A stretch of DNA of 6,524 nucleotides. It comes from an uncultured Clostridia bacterium (GTDB taxonomy: Bacteria; Bacillota; Clostridia; Oscillospirales; Ruminococcaceae). This document shows, one piece after another, positions 1 to 5,894 of this stretch. The stretch lies in the NCBI GenBank assembly GCA_937871145.1, contig CALMXN010000102.1, forward strand, positions 1 through 6,524, written 5' to 3'. The notes beneath the pieces are model-generated. The model searched no databases. It had not been told where the DNA came from and was given only the letters and a program-made list of their open reading frames with translations. The stretch's first letter is position 1. Each line of letters starts with the position of its first letter. Made by a program: the position numbers and the translations under genes.

Positions 1-209
1 CTGTAACATCAAAAATTATTTATGTACTTAAAAAGCTTTATAACGGTGAAGTTTTTTCAATTGACATGCTTTATGAAGGAATGTATGACAGGTCAGAACG
101 TGTTGCGACTTTTTTAGCTGTACTTGAACTCACAAAATCAGGACGTGTTATCCTTAATGATGATAATACCGAGATAAGCTTTAACAGACGTATTGTTTCA
201 AAAACTTAA
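1..209 (+). CDS. scpA: ScpA, condensin kleisin subunit (3' end only)
   Basis: Only the last 68 codons are in the window (reading frame begins at base 3, TAA at 207-209). ScpA is the kleisin that bridges the SMC ATPase heads and binds ScpB in the bacterial condensin that compacts and segregates the chromosome. The visible part matches the ScpA C-terminal winged-helix domain: the stretch RSERVATFLAVLELTKSGRV, followed by an acidic turn and the strand EISFNRR, is the typical ending of the family, where a helix rich in FLALLEL-like residues contacts the SMC head. The immediately following scpB gene, 24 bases downstream, makes the identification secure despite the short length. The end, IVSKT, shows no extension beyond the domain. 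The start and the N-terminal SMC-neck-binding domain lie outside the window. Confidence 0.88.
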   Translation, partial: VTSKIIYVLKKLYNGEVFSIDMLYEGMYDRSERVATFLAVLELTKSGRVILNDDNTEISFNRRIVSKT

Positions 210-218
210 TCAGACTTG

Positions 219-224
219 AAAGGT
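219..224 (+). promoter_or_regulatory. ribosome binding site of scpB, deciding its start
   Basis: AAAGGT lies 9 bases before the ATG at 234. A longer reading from TTG at 216 is open, but that codon would sit in front of this site, leaving no ribosome site upstream of itself. The ATG is therefore the better start. Confidence 0.55.
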
Positions 225-233
225 AAGACTAAT

Positions 234-800
234 ATGAACATAGATGAAAAAATCTCAACACTTGAAGCTATACTGTTTGCCTGCGGTGATCCTATAAGCG
301 GGGACAAGCTTTCATCTACAAGTGGCATTGAACTTGAATCACTTCCCAAAATGATTCAGCTTCTTGAGGACAGATATGAGAACTGTCAGAGTGCTTTAAG
401 AGTAATAAAGCTTGCTGACTGTTATCAGCTCACAACAAGACTTGAGTTCGCTGGACCAATAAAAGCAGCAATTGAAAGCAAGAAGAACGCTACTCTTTCA
501 CCTGCTGCAATGGAGGTTTTAACGATAGTTGCATATAATCAGCCTGTTACAAAGGCCTTTGTTGAACACGTCAGGGGAGTAGACAGCACATATGTAGTGA
601 ATTCTCTTGCTGAAAAAGATTTACTTGAAGAATCAGGACGCCTTGATGTCCCTGGCCGACCTATAGCATACAGAACAACAAATACTTTCCTTCGTTGTTT
701 TAAGTTATCATCACTTGATGAACTTCCGCCATTACCGAATCATAATGATCAGGTAAGCTTCAACGATATAGATGAAGAGGACGAACTAGCAACAGTTTAA
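234..800 (+). CDS. scpB: ScpB, condensin kite subunit
   Basis: A 188-residue protein, the usual size for ScpB, the winged-helix 'kite' protein that binds the middle of the ScpA kleisin as a dimer within the SMC-ScpA-ScpB complex on the nucleoid. The first winged-helix domain covers about residues 4-80, opening with KISTLEAILFACGDPIS. The second covers about 88-165 and holds the family signature: LSPAAMEVLTIVAYNQPVTK at 88-107, then VRGVDS at 113-118, GRP at 141-143, and the ending of RTTNTFLRCF and SLDELPPLP. The tail is acidic (DIDEEDEL). A TTG 18 bases upstream is in frame, but the ATG at 234 has the better-placed ribosome site. It follows scpA by 24 bases and precedes the next gene by 15, so the three are probably cotranscribed. 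Where most relatives have Gly in FLxxFGL, this one has Lys (FKL), a minor change. Confidence 0.95.
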   Translation: MNIDEKISTLEAILFACGDPISGDKLSSTSGIELESLPKMIQLLEDRYENCQSALRVIKLADCYQLTTRLEFAGPIKAAIESKKNATLSPAAMEVLTIVAYNQPVTKAFVEHVRGVDSTYVVNSLAEKDLLEESGRLDVPGRPIAYRTTNTFLRCFKLSSLDELPPLPNHNDQVSFNDIDEEDELATV

Positions 801-815
801 TTTTTGGAGGATGTT

Positions 816-1664
816 ATGATAGCTTTGTATATAATTCTATCAGTAATTTTATTGATATTCATACTCCTGCATTTTTCTGTTGTGTTATCAGTTGATTATT
901 CAGATAATAAGTTTACGGCAAAAGCTAAGTATCTTTTTTTTACTATTTATCCTTTTAAAGAAAAAAAGAAGAATAAAAAAAGACAAATAAGAAAAAATAA
1001 GAGAAAAAAGAAAAAGCTTCAGAAAAAGCTTGCTAAAGAAAAAGCAAAATATGAAAAGCTTAAGAAAAAGAAACAGCAACAAAGCAAGTCTGTTACTGAT
1101 AGCATTAATCAACCAATTCACGAAACGAAAGAAAAGATTGACTCTGAGGATAATGTTCCTGATAATGAACCAAAAGATAAGTCTGATGATAAACATCAAC
1201 ATAAGGCGGAAAATTTTCCGTTCAACGATGGCAATGAAGAAGAAAGTGAGAAAAACAAACTTTTTGAAAAGCTTGATGACTTAAAGGAAAAATGGGAGGA
1301 TATAAAGCCATATATCCCACTTGGCAAAAAGGCAGTAAAAAAGCTTATCAAAGCAATCAGAGTAACAGACTTAAAAATTGATATTGCTGTTGCTGATGAG
1401 GATGCATATGAATGTGCAATGTCTTATGGAAAGATGAATGGAGCAATTTATGGCGCACTTGGTGTAATAACAAGTTTTCTCACAGTGTCAATAAAAAAAG
1501 TCAATATATCAGCAAAATATAATTCACCAGATAGTGAATACGCATTTTCAGGGAAGATAAAAACTCGACCAAGTACAATTATTGCACTTGCAGTGTTTAT
1601 TTTATTTAAATATATATATACTAAATTCAAACTCGAAAAACGAGAAAATGAAACGGAGATGTAA
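816..1664 (+). CDS. membrane-anchored DUF2953 protein with lysine-rich insert
   Basis: A 282-residue protein whose C-terminal part resembles the DUF2953 family (Bacillus YtfI type); the function of the family is not established. Layout: a hydrophobic N-terminal segment at residues 2-24; a short beta-like stretch; a block at 48-86 made almost wholly of Lys, Arg, Glu and Gln, probably helical; an acidic, disordered-looking stretch at about 103-158; then the DUF2953 part at about 165-255, with alternating polar/apolar strands, AMSYGKMNGAIYGALG, and SAKYNSPDSEYAFSGKIKTR; and a second hydrophobic stretch at 254-268. I chose ATG at 816 because GGAGG at 806-810 lies five bases upstream; an in-frame TTG at 804 would overlap that site. 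The neighbour ytfJ starts three bases after the stop, and ytfI-ytfJ pairs also occur in Bacillus, which supports the family call and suggests a shared sporulation or envelope context (inference). Confidence 0.8.
   Translation: MIALYIILSVILLIFILLHFSVVLSVDYSDNKFTAKAKYLFFTIYPFKEKKKNKKRQIRKNKRKKKKLQKKLAKEKAKYEKLKKKKQQQSKSVTDSINQPIHETKEKIDSEDNVPDNEPKDKSDDKHQHKAENFPFNDGNEEESEKNKLFEKLDDLKEKWEDIKPYIPLGKKAVKKLIKAIRVTDLKIDIAVADEDAYECAMSYGKMNGAIYGALGVITSFLTVSIKKVNISAKYNSPDSEYAFSGKIKTRPSTIIALAVFILFKYIYTKFKLEKRENETEM
957..1076 (+). repeat. A-rich low-complexity tract encoding a Lys/Arg-rich segment
   Basis: About 120 bases made mostly of A with interspersed G, including several runs of five to seven A. 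It encodes residues 48-87 of the DUF2953 protein, most of them basic. It is not an exact tandem repeat: the codons AAA, AAG, AGA and GAA alternate irregularly. It also produces spurious open frames on both strands. Confidence 0.75.
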
Positions 1665-1667
1665 AAA

Positions 1668-2051
1668 ATGAGTGATCACCCAATTGAAGGACTTATAGGC
1701 GCCTCATTAGAAAAAATCAAACAGATGGTTGATGTTGAAACAATTATTGGTGACCCTATTACAACAGCAGACGGAATTACAATTATTCCTGTATCAAAGG
1801 TTTCTTTCGGATTTGCTTCCGGTGGATCTGATATCTCATCAAAATCAGCAAAAGATCTTTTCGGTGGCGGAAGTGGAGCAGGTGTAACAATCTCTCCAAT
1901 TGCTTTTAGTGTAATTGCCAATGGTGATGTTAAGCTTCTTCAGATGTCAATGAATGCGAATTCATCAAACGCTGTTGTTAATATGATCCCTGATGTTATT
2001 GATAAAATTACATCAATTGTTAAGAAGAAAGACAAGAAGGACGAGCAATAA
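1668..2051 (+). CDS. ytfJ: GerW/YtfJ-family sporulation protein
   Basis: A 127-residue soluble protein of the GerW (YtfJ) family. In Bacillus subtilis the family member is made in the forespore and affects L-alanine-triggered germination; its biochemical role is unknown. The family pattern is clear: an N-terminal HPIEGLIGASLEKIKQMVDV, then ETIIGDPI at 24-31, the core IIPVSKVSFGFASGGSD at 39-55, a glycine-rich turn GGGSGAGVTISPIAF at 66-80, and a lysine-rich tail (VKKKDKKDEQ). There is no signal peptide or membrane segment. The ATG at 1668 is preceded by CGGAG at 1654-1658 and lies three bases after the DUF2953 stop, so translation of the two is probably linked. Its presence suggests a spore former or a descendant of one; some relatives not seen to sporulate also keep it. 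Confidence 0.92.
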   Translation: MSDHPIEGLIGASLEKIKQMVDVETIIGDPITTADGITIIPVSKVSFGFASGGSDISSKSAKDLFGGGSGAGVTISPIAFSVIANGDVKLLQMSMNANSSNAVVNMIPDVIDKITSIVKKKDKKDEQ

Positions 2052-2073
2052 TCTATATTTCAAGAATTTTCGA

Positions 2074-2102
2074 CTGACAACCTGCATAATAATTCATATA
2101 AA
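2074..2102 (+). promoter_or_regulatory. candidate sigma-A-type promoter for dacF
   Basis: CTGACA at 2074-2079 and TATAAA at 2097-2102 are separated by exactly 17 bases, each matching five of six consensus positions. It lies in the 69-base gap between ytfJ and dacF. The predicted transcription start near 2109 would leave a leader of only about a dozen bases, just including the ribosome site, which lowers confidence. The gap shows no clear terminator, so read-through from ytfJ is also possible. Confidence 0.4.
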
Positions 2103-2109
2103 CTACTTT

Positions 2110-2115
2110 GAGGTG
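2110..2115 (+). promoter_or_regulatory. ribosome binding site of dacF, deciding its start
   Basis: GAGGTG lies five bases before the ATG at 2121. An in-frame GTG at 2115 overlaps this site and so is a poor start. Choosing the ATG also gives a signal peptide beginning MRKM. Confidence 0.6.
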
Positions 2116-2120
2116 TGAAT

Positions 2121-3263
2121 ATGAGAAAAATGCTTGTTAGTATGATTGTTGCATTGATTTTACCATTTCTATTTATGCCGGCTGATAACACTGCCGATGC
2201 TGTCGGCAGTGTTAATATATCTGCTAAATCTGCTATACTTATCGATGCTACAACTGGCAGAGTATTGTATGAAAAAAATGCAGACCAGATAATGCCAATG
2301 GCGAGTACAACAAAAATTATGACAACGCTTCTGTCTATTGAAAGCGGAAATCTTGATGAGTATTTTACTGTTGATTCAAATGCAATTAAGGTTGAAGGCT
2401 CTTCAATGGGGCTTGTTGAAGGAGATCAGGTTACCAAACGTATTTTATGCTATGGTATGATGCTCCCAAGCGGGAATGATGCAGCGAATGCAACAGCAGT
2501 TAAAGTTGCTGGTAGTACTAATAATTTTATAAAGCTTATGAATGAGAGAGCCAAGAGAATCGGTATGAAGCATTCAAGTTTTGTTACACCGTCGGGGCTT
2601 GATGATTATACAGATTATCATTATTCAACCGCGCGGGATATGGCACTGCTCACGCAGGAAGCTTTGAAAAATCCAACCTTCAGAGAAATCTGTTCGACAC
2701 CTAAGGTTGAACTTCAATATGGTAATCCGCCATATACCAGATGGCTTTACAATTCAAATAAATTATTAAAACAATATAATGGTGTTATCGGCGTAAAAAC
2801 AGGTTTTACTGACAAAGCAAAACGATGTCTTGTTTCAGCTTGTATAAAAGATGGTGTTACGTTAATATGTGTTACCCTTAATGCACCAAGTGACTGGAAC
2901 GACCATGTCTGTATGTATGATTATGGTTATTCAATGGTGAAAAAGGTTGAAATTCCTATTGATAGTATGAATATGCTGGTTCACGTAGTCGGTGGGAAAA
3001 GAGAAGTTGCTTTTGTAAAACAGCAGATTCCTGCAACAATAACAATGTTCGGCAATAATATGTCAAATATTGAAAAGAAAGTATATCTGCCGAAGTTTAT
3101 TTATGCCCCTGCAAAAAAAGGTGATATTATTGGCAGAGCTGACTATCTTATAAATAATCAGGTAGTTCAGTCAGTACCTATAGTGCTTGATGAAGATATA
3201 AAAGATTTATATATCGAGCCAAGGTTTTCATTAAAAAAATTTATAAGGAATGTATTTGATTAA
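2121..3263 (+). CDS. dacF: secreted D-alanyl-D-alanine carboxypeptidase (DacF type)
   Basis: A 380-residue low-molecular-weight penicillin-binding protein that removes the terminal D-alanine from peptidoglycan stem peptides outside the membrane. A signal peptide spans about residues 1-27 (positive start, hydrophobic core, likely cut after ADA). The peptidase S11 domain follows, with all three active-site motifs: S62-T-T-K65 (nucleophile and general base), S117-G-N119, and K226-T-G228 in VIGVKTGFT. A C-terminal beta-rich PBP5_C-like domain covers about 275-365. The end, FSLKKFIRNVFD, could be a short amphipathic membrane anchor, as in PBP5 relatives. ATG at 2121 is preferred over GTG at 2115 on ribosome-site spacing. 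Its position after ytfJ, with rluB next, resembles sporulation-linked dac genes of Firmicutes (dacF, dacB), so a role in spore cortex or forespore wall is possible, but a vegetative role is equally compatible with the sequence. DacF rather than DacB is a tentative choice. Confidence 0.93.
   Translation: MRKMLVSMIVALILPFLFMPADNTADAVGSVNISAKSAILIDATTGRVLYEKNADQIMPMASTTKIMTTLLSIESGNLDEYFTVDSNAIKVEGSSMGLVEGDQVTKRILCYGMMLPSGNDAANATAVKVAGSTNNFIKLMNERAKRIGMKHSSFVTPSGLDDYTDYHYSTARDMALLTQEALKNPTFREICSTPKVELQYGNPPYTRWLYNSNKLLKQYNGVIGVKTGFTDKAKRCLVSACIKDGVTLICVTLNAPSDWNDHVCMYDYGYSMVKKVEIPIDSMNMLVHVVGGKREVAFVKQQIPATITMFGNNMSNIEKKVYLPKFIYAPAKKGDIIGRADYLINNQVVQSVPIVLDEDIKDLYIEPRFSLKKFIRNVFD
2186..2214 (+). 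repeat. exact 12-bp inverted repeat inside the 5' part of dacF
   Basis: The arm TAACACTGCCGA (2186-2197) and its exact reverse complement TCGGCAGTGTTA (2203-2214) flank the five-base loop TGCTG. The mRNA hairpin would lie 65 bases after the start codon and covers codons for the end of the signal peptide and the first mature residues. No T-run follows, so it is not an intrinsic terminator. Confidence 0.85.
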
Positions 3264-3272
3264 ACAATACAT

Positions 3273-3280
3273 AAAGGATG
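3273..3280 (+). promoter_or_regulatory. ribosome binding site of rluB, supporting a TTG start
   Basis: AAAGGATG lies 9 bases before TTG at 3290. An in-frame TAA at 3287-3289 directly abuts that TTG, so no earlier start is possible. The next in-frame ATG is far inside the protein, after the RNA-binding domain. Confidence 0.6.
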
Positions 3281-3289
3281 AGAAATTAA

Positions 3290-4024
3290 TTGGAAAAAAT
3301 AAGAATACAGAAAATTATCAGTGACAGTGGATTTTGTTCAAGAAGAAAAGCTGATGAGCTTATCTCAAGAAATCGGGTTAAAAACAATGGACGCCCTGTA
3401 AAGCTCGGCGATAAGGCCGACCCGTCAAAAGATATTATTACTGTTGATGATGAAAGAATATATTTTGATAAAAAGAAACAGTTTACTTATATAATGCTCA
3501 ACAAGCCTCGTGGTTATGTTACAACAATGGAGGATGAAATGGGCAGAAGATGCGTTACAGAGCTGCTTTCAGGAGTGTCGGAGAGAGTTTATCCTATAGG
3601 AAGACTTGACCGTAATTCTGAGGGCTTGCTTTTGTTTACAAATGACGGCGTTTTTGCTAATAGTATTATGCACCCAAGCAAGCACGTCAGTAAAACATAT
3701 CGTGTAACAGTAAGACCAGATATTTCTGACGAACAGTTAGTAAAACTCACTGAGGGCGTTTTGATTGACGGGAAGAAAACAATGCCTGCAACAATAAATG
3801 TCCTCACAAAAGAAACTGGACGAGTTGTTCTTCAGATGGTAATCCGTGAGGGAAGAAACAGACAGATAAGAAAAATGTGCGAGGCTGTCGGACTTGAAGT
3901 AGCAAGACTTAAAAGAACAGGCGTTGGTCCGATAAAGCTTGGTATGCTCAAGCCTGGAACATGGCGAGAGCTTACAGCCGAAGAACTTCGCGCATTAAGG
4001 AATTCTATAGGTAAGGAAGATTGA
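3290..4024 (+). CDS. rluB: 23S rRNA pseudouridine synthase, RluB/RsuA family
   Basis: A 244-residue cytoplasmic enzyme that isomerises a uridine of ribosomal RNA to pseudouridine; the RluB branch acts on 23S rRNA at the position equivalent to E. coli 2605. An S4 RNA-binding domain occupies about residues 3-60, beginning IRIQKIISDSGFCSRRKADE. The RsuA/RluB catalytic domain follows: LNKPRGYVTT at 70-79, the catalytic-Asp motif GRLDRNSEGLLLFTNDG with D107, KTYRV at 135-139, and EGRNRQIRKMCEAVG at 187-201. Length and ending fit the family. RluB is favoured over RsuA or RluE/RluF by the neighbourhood (Firmicutes rluB sits near scpAB and dac), but target assignment is inference. The start is TTG, forced by an in-frame TAA directly before it; the resulting MEKIRIQK opening fits relatives. 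It begins 26 bases after dacF. Confidence 0.93.
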   Translation: MEKIRIQKIISDSGFCSRRKADELISRNRVKNNGRPVKLGDKADPSKDIITVDDERIYFDKKKQFTYIMLNKPRGYVTTMEDEMGRRCVTELLSGVSERVYPIGRLDRNSEGLLLFTNDGVFANSIMHPSKHVSKTYRVTVRPDISDEQLVKLTEGVLIDGKKTMPATINVLTKETGRVVLQMVIREGRNRQIRKMCEAVGLEVARLKRTGVGPIKLGMLKPGTWRELTAEELRALRNSIGKED

Positions 4025-4025
4025 C

Positions 4026-4397
4026 ATGCTCGAAATTGTACAAGCAAGGGACTATAAAAATTATTACAAACTATTTGAAGAATTAAATATTTCTGATGAA
4101 ATTGTCAGCGTTGCCGAAGCCATGGATAATGGGAATGTAATCGGGTTTGGAATTTATCATTACAGTAATAGCAGCATAGTAATAGATTATATTGACAGTA
4201 AATCTGATTTAGAGCTCTATGATGGTATTGCACGAACAATCTTGTTTCTTGCATTAAACAATAATATTAATTCTGCTGTATTTAACATTGATGATAAGAT
4301 TAACCTTATAAAGTTAAGATTTATTTCTGAAAATGAAAATACAATGAGGAATATAGCGAATTTTATGGATACATGTAAAAAATGCAAGAATTTTTAA
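4026..4397 (+). CDS. hypothetical protein, possibly a degenerate GNAT-like domain
   Basis: A 123-residue protein I do not recognise with certainty. No signal peptide or membrane segment is visible. The central part, about residues 25-85, has an alternating strand/strand/helix/strand pattern (VIGFGIYHY, SIVIDYID, then the helix LELYDGIARTILFLALNNN, then SAVFNI) that recalls the core of a GNAT acetyltransferase. However, the acetyl-CoA pyrophosphate loop (R/Q-x-x-G-x-G/A) is not present before the helix, so activity is doubtful. The tail holds a Cys pair, CKKC at 117-120. The gene is translationally tied to rluB: its ATG lies one base after the rluB stop, and its ribosome site AAGGAAG (4013-4019) is inside rluB. 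A promoter for the next operon begins eight bases after its stop. Base composition resembles its neighbours. The open frame is convincing; the fold guess is weak. Confidence 0.78.
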   Translation: MLEIVQARDYKNYYKLFEELNISDEIVSVAEAMDNGNVIGFGIYHYSNSSIVIDYIDSKSDLELYDGIARTILFLALNNNINSAVFNIDDKINLIKLRFISENENTMRNIANFMDTCKKCKNF

Positions 4398-4404
4398 ATT
4401 TATG

Positions 4405-4433
4405 TTGTAAAAAAGCTCAAATAATGTTATAAT
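4405..4433 (+). promoter_or_regulatory. strong sigma-A promoter with extended -10
   Basis: TTGTAA at 4405-4410 and a perfect TATAAT at 4428-4433 are separated by 17 bases, with TG at 4425-4426 giving an extended TGnTATAAT element. Transcription would begin near 4440, giving a leader of about 29 bases that includes GGAGG at 4457-4461, seven bases before the carboxyltransferase ATG. It marks the biotin-enzyme genes as a separate transcription unit. Confidence 0.8.
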
Positions 4434-4468
4434 ATTAAGGATTTCTATTTTCGATTGGAGGATAAAAA

Positions 4469-5863
4469 ATGGCACTTGAAAATACTCTTTCAAAGCTTAC
4501 GGATATGAAAAATGAACTTTCATCTTCTACATCTGCAAGACAAAGACTAACTTACTTATATGACGAAGGTGCTTTCACAGAACTTGATATGTTTACAAAG
4601 CAGGGTGACTCTTCTTGTGGAGTTATCACAGCTTTCGGATATGTTGATGGTAGCCCTGTATACGCTTTTTCACAGGATATCACTGTAAAAAGAGGTGCAC
4701 TTGGTGAAAATCACGCAAAGAAAATCAAGAAGATTTACGACCTTGCTGCAAAAACGGGTGTTCCAGTTGTAGGAATATATGATTCATTCGGCGCCGTTAT
4801 TTCAGAAGGTGTAAAAGCATTATCAGCATATGGCGAATTACTTATGTGGGCATCAAACCTTTCAGGTGTTGTTCCACAGATTTCAGTAATAGCAGGAACA
4901 TGTGCTTCAAGCTCTGCAATGCTTGCAACTTCTGCTGATTTTGTCGTAATGGCAAAGGATGCTGAACTTTTCATTACACCAAACAGTAAGGATACTGTCA
5001 ATAATTATGCTGAAAATTCTGCAAAATGCGGAACAGCTAATTTAATATGTGATACAGACAAAGAAGCTGTTGAGATGGCAAAAACATTGGTTACAATGCT
5101 CCCTATGAACAATCTTTCAGCAGTTCCAATGTTTGAATATACTGCTCCTGTTTTTGATATGAAAACAGAAGCAGATTCAATGGTAAAATCAATTGCTGAT
5201 GCTGATAGTGTTATTGAGCTTTCACCTGATTTCGGTGTTGCTTCTTATACTGCACTTGCTTCAGTAAATGGTGCTACTGTTGGTTTCCTTGCAACAAACA
5301 AGACAAATGCAAAGCTTACAGCAGATGACTGTTCAAAGCTTTCACGCTTTGTAAGAACCTGTGATGCTTTTGCAATCCCTGTAATTACTCTCGTTGATAC
5401 TGAAGGCTTTGAGCTTTCAGATGAAGCAGAAGTTAAGGGAAGCCTCAGAGATATGACTAAGCTTGCTCATGCATATGCTGAAGCTACAACAGCTAAAATT
5501 TCACTGATTGTTGGTAAGGCTTATGGTCCGGCTTACATTGCTCTTGCAGGTAAGGGTGCAAATGCAGACCTTACTTATGCATATCCAGTAGCTGTTATTT
5601 CTCCACTTGCTCCTGAAACAGCCGTTGAATTCTTAAAGCATGATGAGCTTAAGGGTGCTGCTGATCTTGACAAAAAGAGAAAAGAACTTGCAGATGAATA
5701 TTGTGCAAATGAAGCTTCAGCTTTCAAAGCTGCTGAAGATAACTGCATTGATGATATAATTGATCCTGCTGATACAAGAGCAACAATAATTACAGCTCTT
5801 GAAATTCTTGCAGGTAAGAGAATTAGCAGACTCCCAAAAAAGCATAGTAATATGCCTTTCTAA
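4469..5863 (+). CDS. divergent biotin-dependent carboxyltransferase (MmdA / 12S family)
   Basis: A 464-residue protein with the two crotonase-like halves of the acyl-CoA carboxyltransferase family (methylmalonyl-CoA decarboxylase alpha, transcarboxylase 12S, propionyl-CoA carboxylase beta), which move CO2 between carboxybiotin and an acyl-CoA. Family landmarks: SARQRLTYLYDEGAFTELD at 22-40, YAFSQDITVKRGALGENHAKK at 65-85, GVPVVGIYDSFGA at 97-109, SGVVPQISVIAGTCASS at 132-148; in the second half VGFLATN, RFVRTCDAFAIPVITLVD at 293-310, KAYGPAY at 350-356, DDIIDPADTR at 428-437, and the ending RLPKKHSNMPF. It is about 45-50 residues shorter than typical MmdA. Several glycine-rich active-site spots are altered: ASSS where AGGA is usual, RDMTK where RxGAK is usual, GPAY for GGAY. 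The substrate therefore cannot be named; a reduced or structural role is possible. It has its own promoter and is followed by a biotin carrier and a 5S/OadA-like protein. Confidence 0.85.
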   Translation: MALENTLSKLTDMKNELSSSTSARQRLTYLYDEGAFTELDMFTKQGDSSCGVITAFGYVDGSPVYAFSQDITVKRGALGENHAKKIKKIYDLAAKTGVPVVGIYDSFGAVISEGVKALSAYGELLMWASNLSGVVPQISVIAGTCASSSAMLATSADFVVMAKDAELFITPNSKDTVNNYAENSAKCGTANLICDTDKEAVEMAKTLVTMLPMNNLSAVPMFEYTAPVFDMKTEADSMVKSIADADSVIELSPDFGVASYTALASVNGATVGFLATNKTNAKLTADDCSKLSRFVRTCDAFAIPVITLVDTEGFELSDEAEVKGSLRDMTKLAHAYAEATTAKISLIVGKAYGPAYIALAGKGANADLTYAYPVAVISPLAPETAVEFLKHDELKGAADLDKKRKELADEYCANEASAFKAAEDNCIDDIIDPADTRATIITALEILAGKRISRLPKKHSNMPF

Positions 5864-5894
5864 GAATTATTAATATTATTTTGGAGGAAATTAT

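Noticed and set aside
216..233. Extended scpB start at TTG 216
   Set aside because: The ribosome site AAAGGT at 219-224 would lie inside this extension, and the six extra residues do not resemble ScpB N-termini.
900..1202. Open frame on the minus strand opposite the DUF2953 gene
   Set aside because: It is a Phe/Leu-rich translation of the complement of the A-rich tract, with no ribosome site and no family likeness.
1030..1284. Overlapping + frame in the DUF2953 gene, considered as a frameshift product
   Set aside because: Low-complexity Lys/Arg/Asn/Met sequence arising from A-rich DNA; the main frame is intact through the conserved domain.
1594..1623. TGTTTA-N17-TATACTA as a forespore-type promoter for ytfJ inside the DUF2953 gene
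   Set aside because: The match to sigma-F/G elements is poor in the -35 part, and the region is a TATATA run where such matches arise easily.
4391..4413. TTTTTA...TAAAAA inverted repeat after the unknown gene as a terminator
   Set aside because: The stem is six A/T pairs only, too weak for an intrinsic terminator, and it overlaps the -35 region of the promoter that follows.
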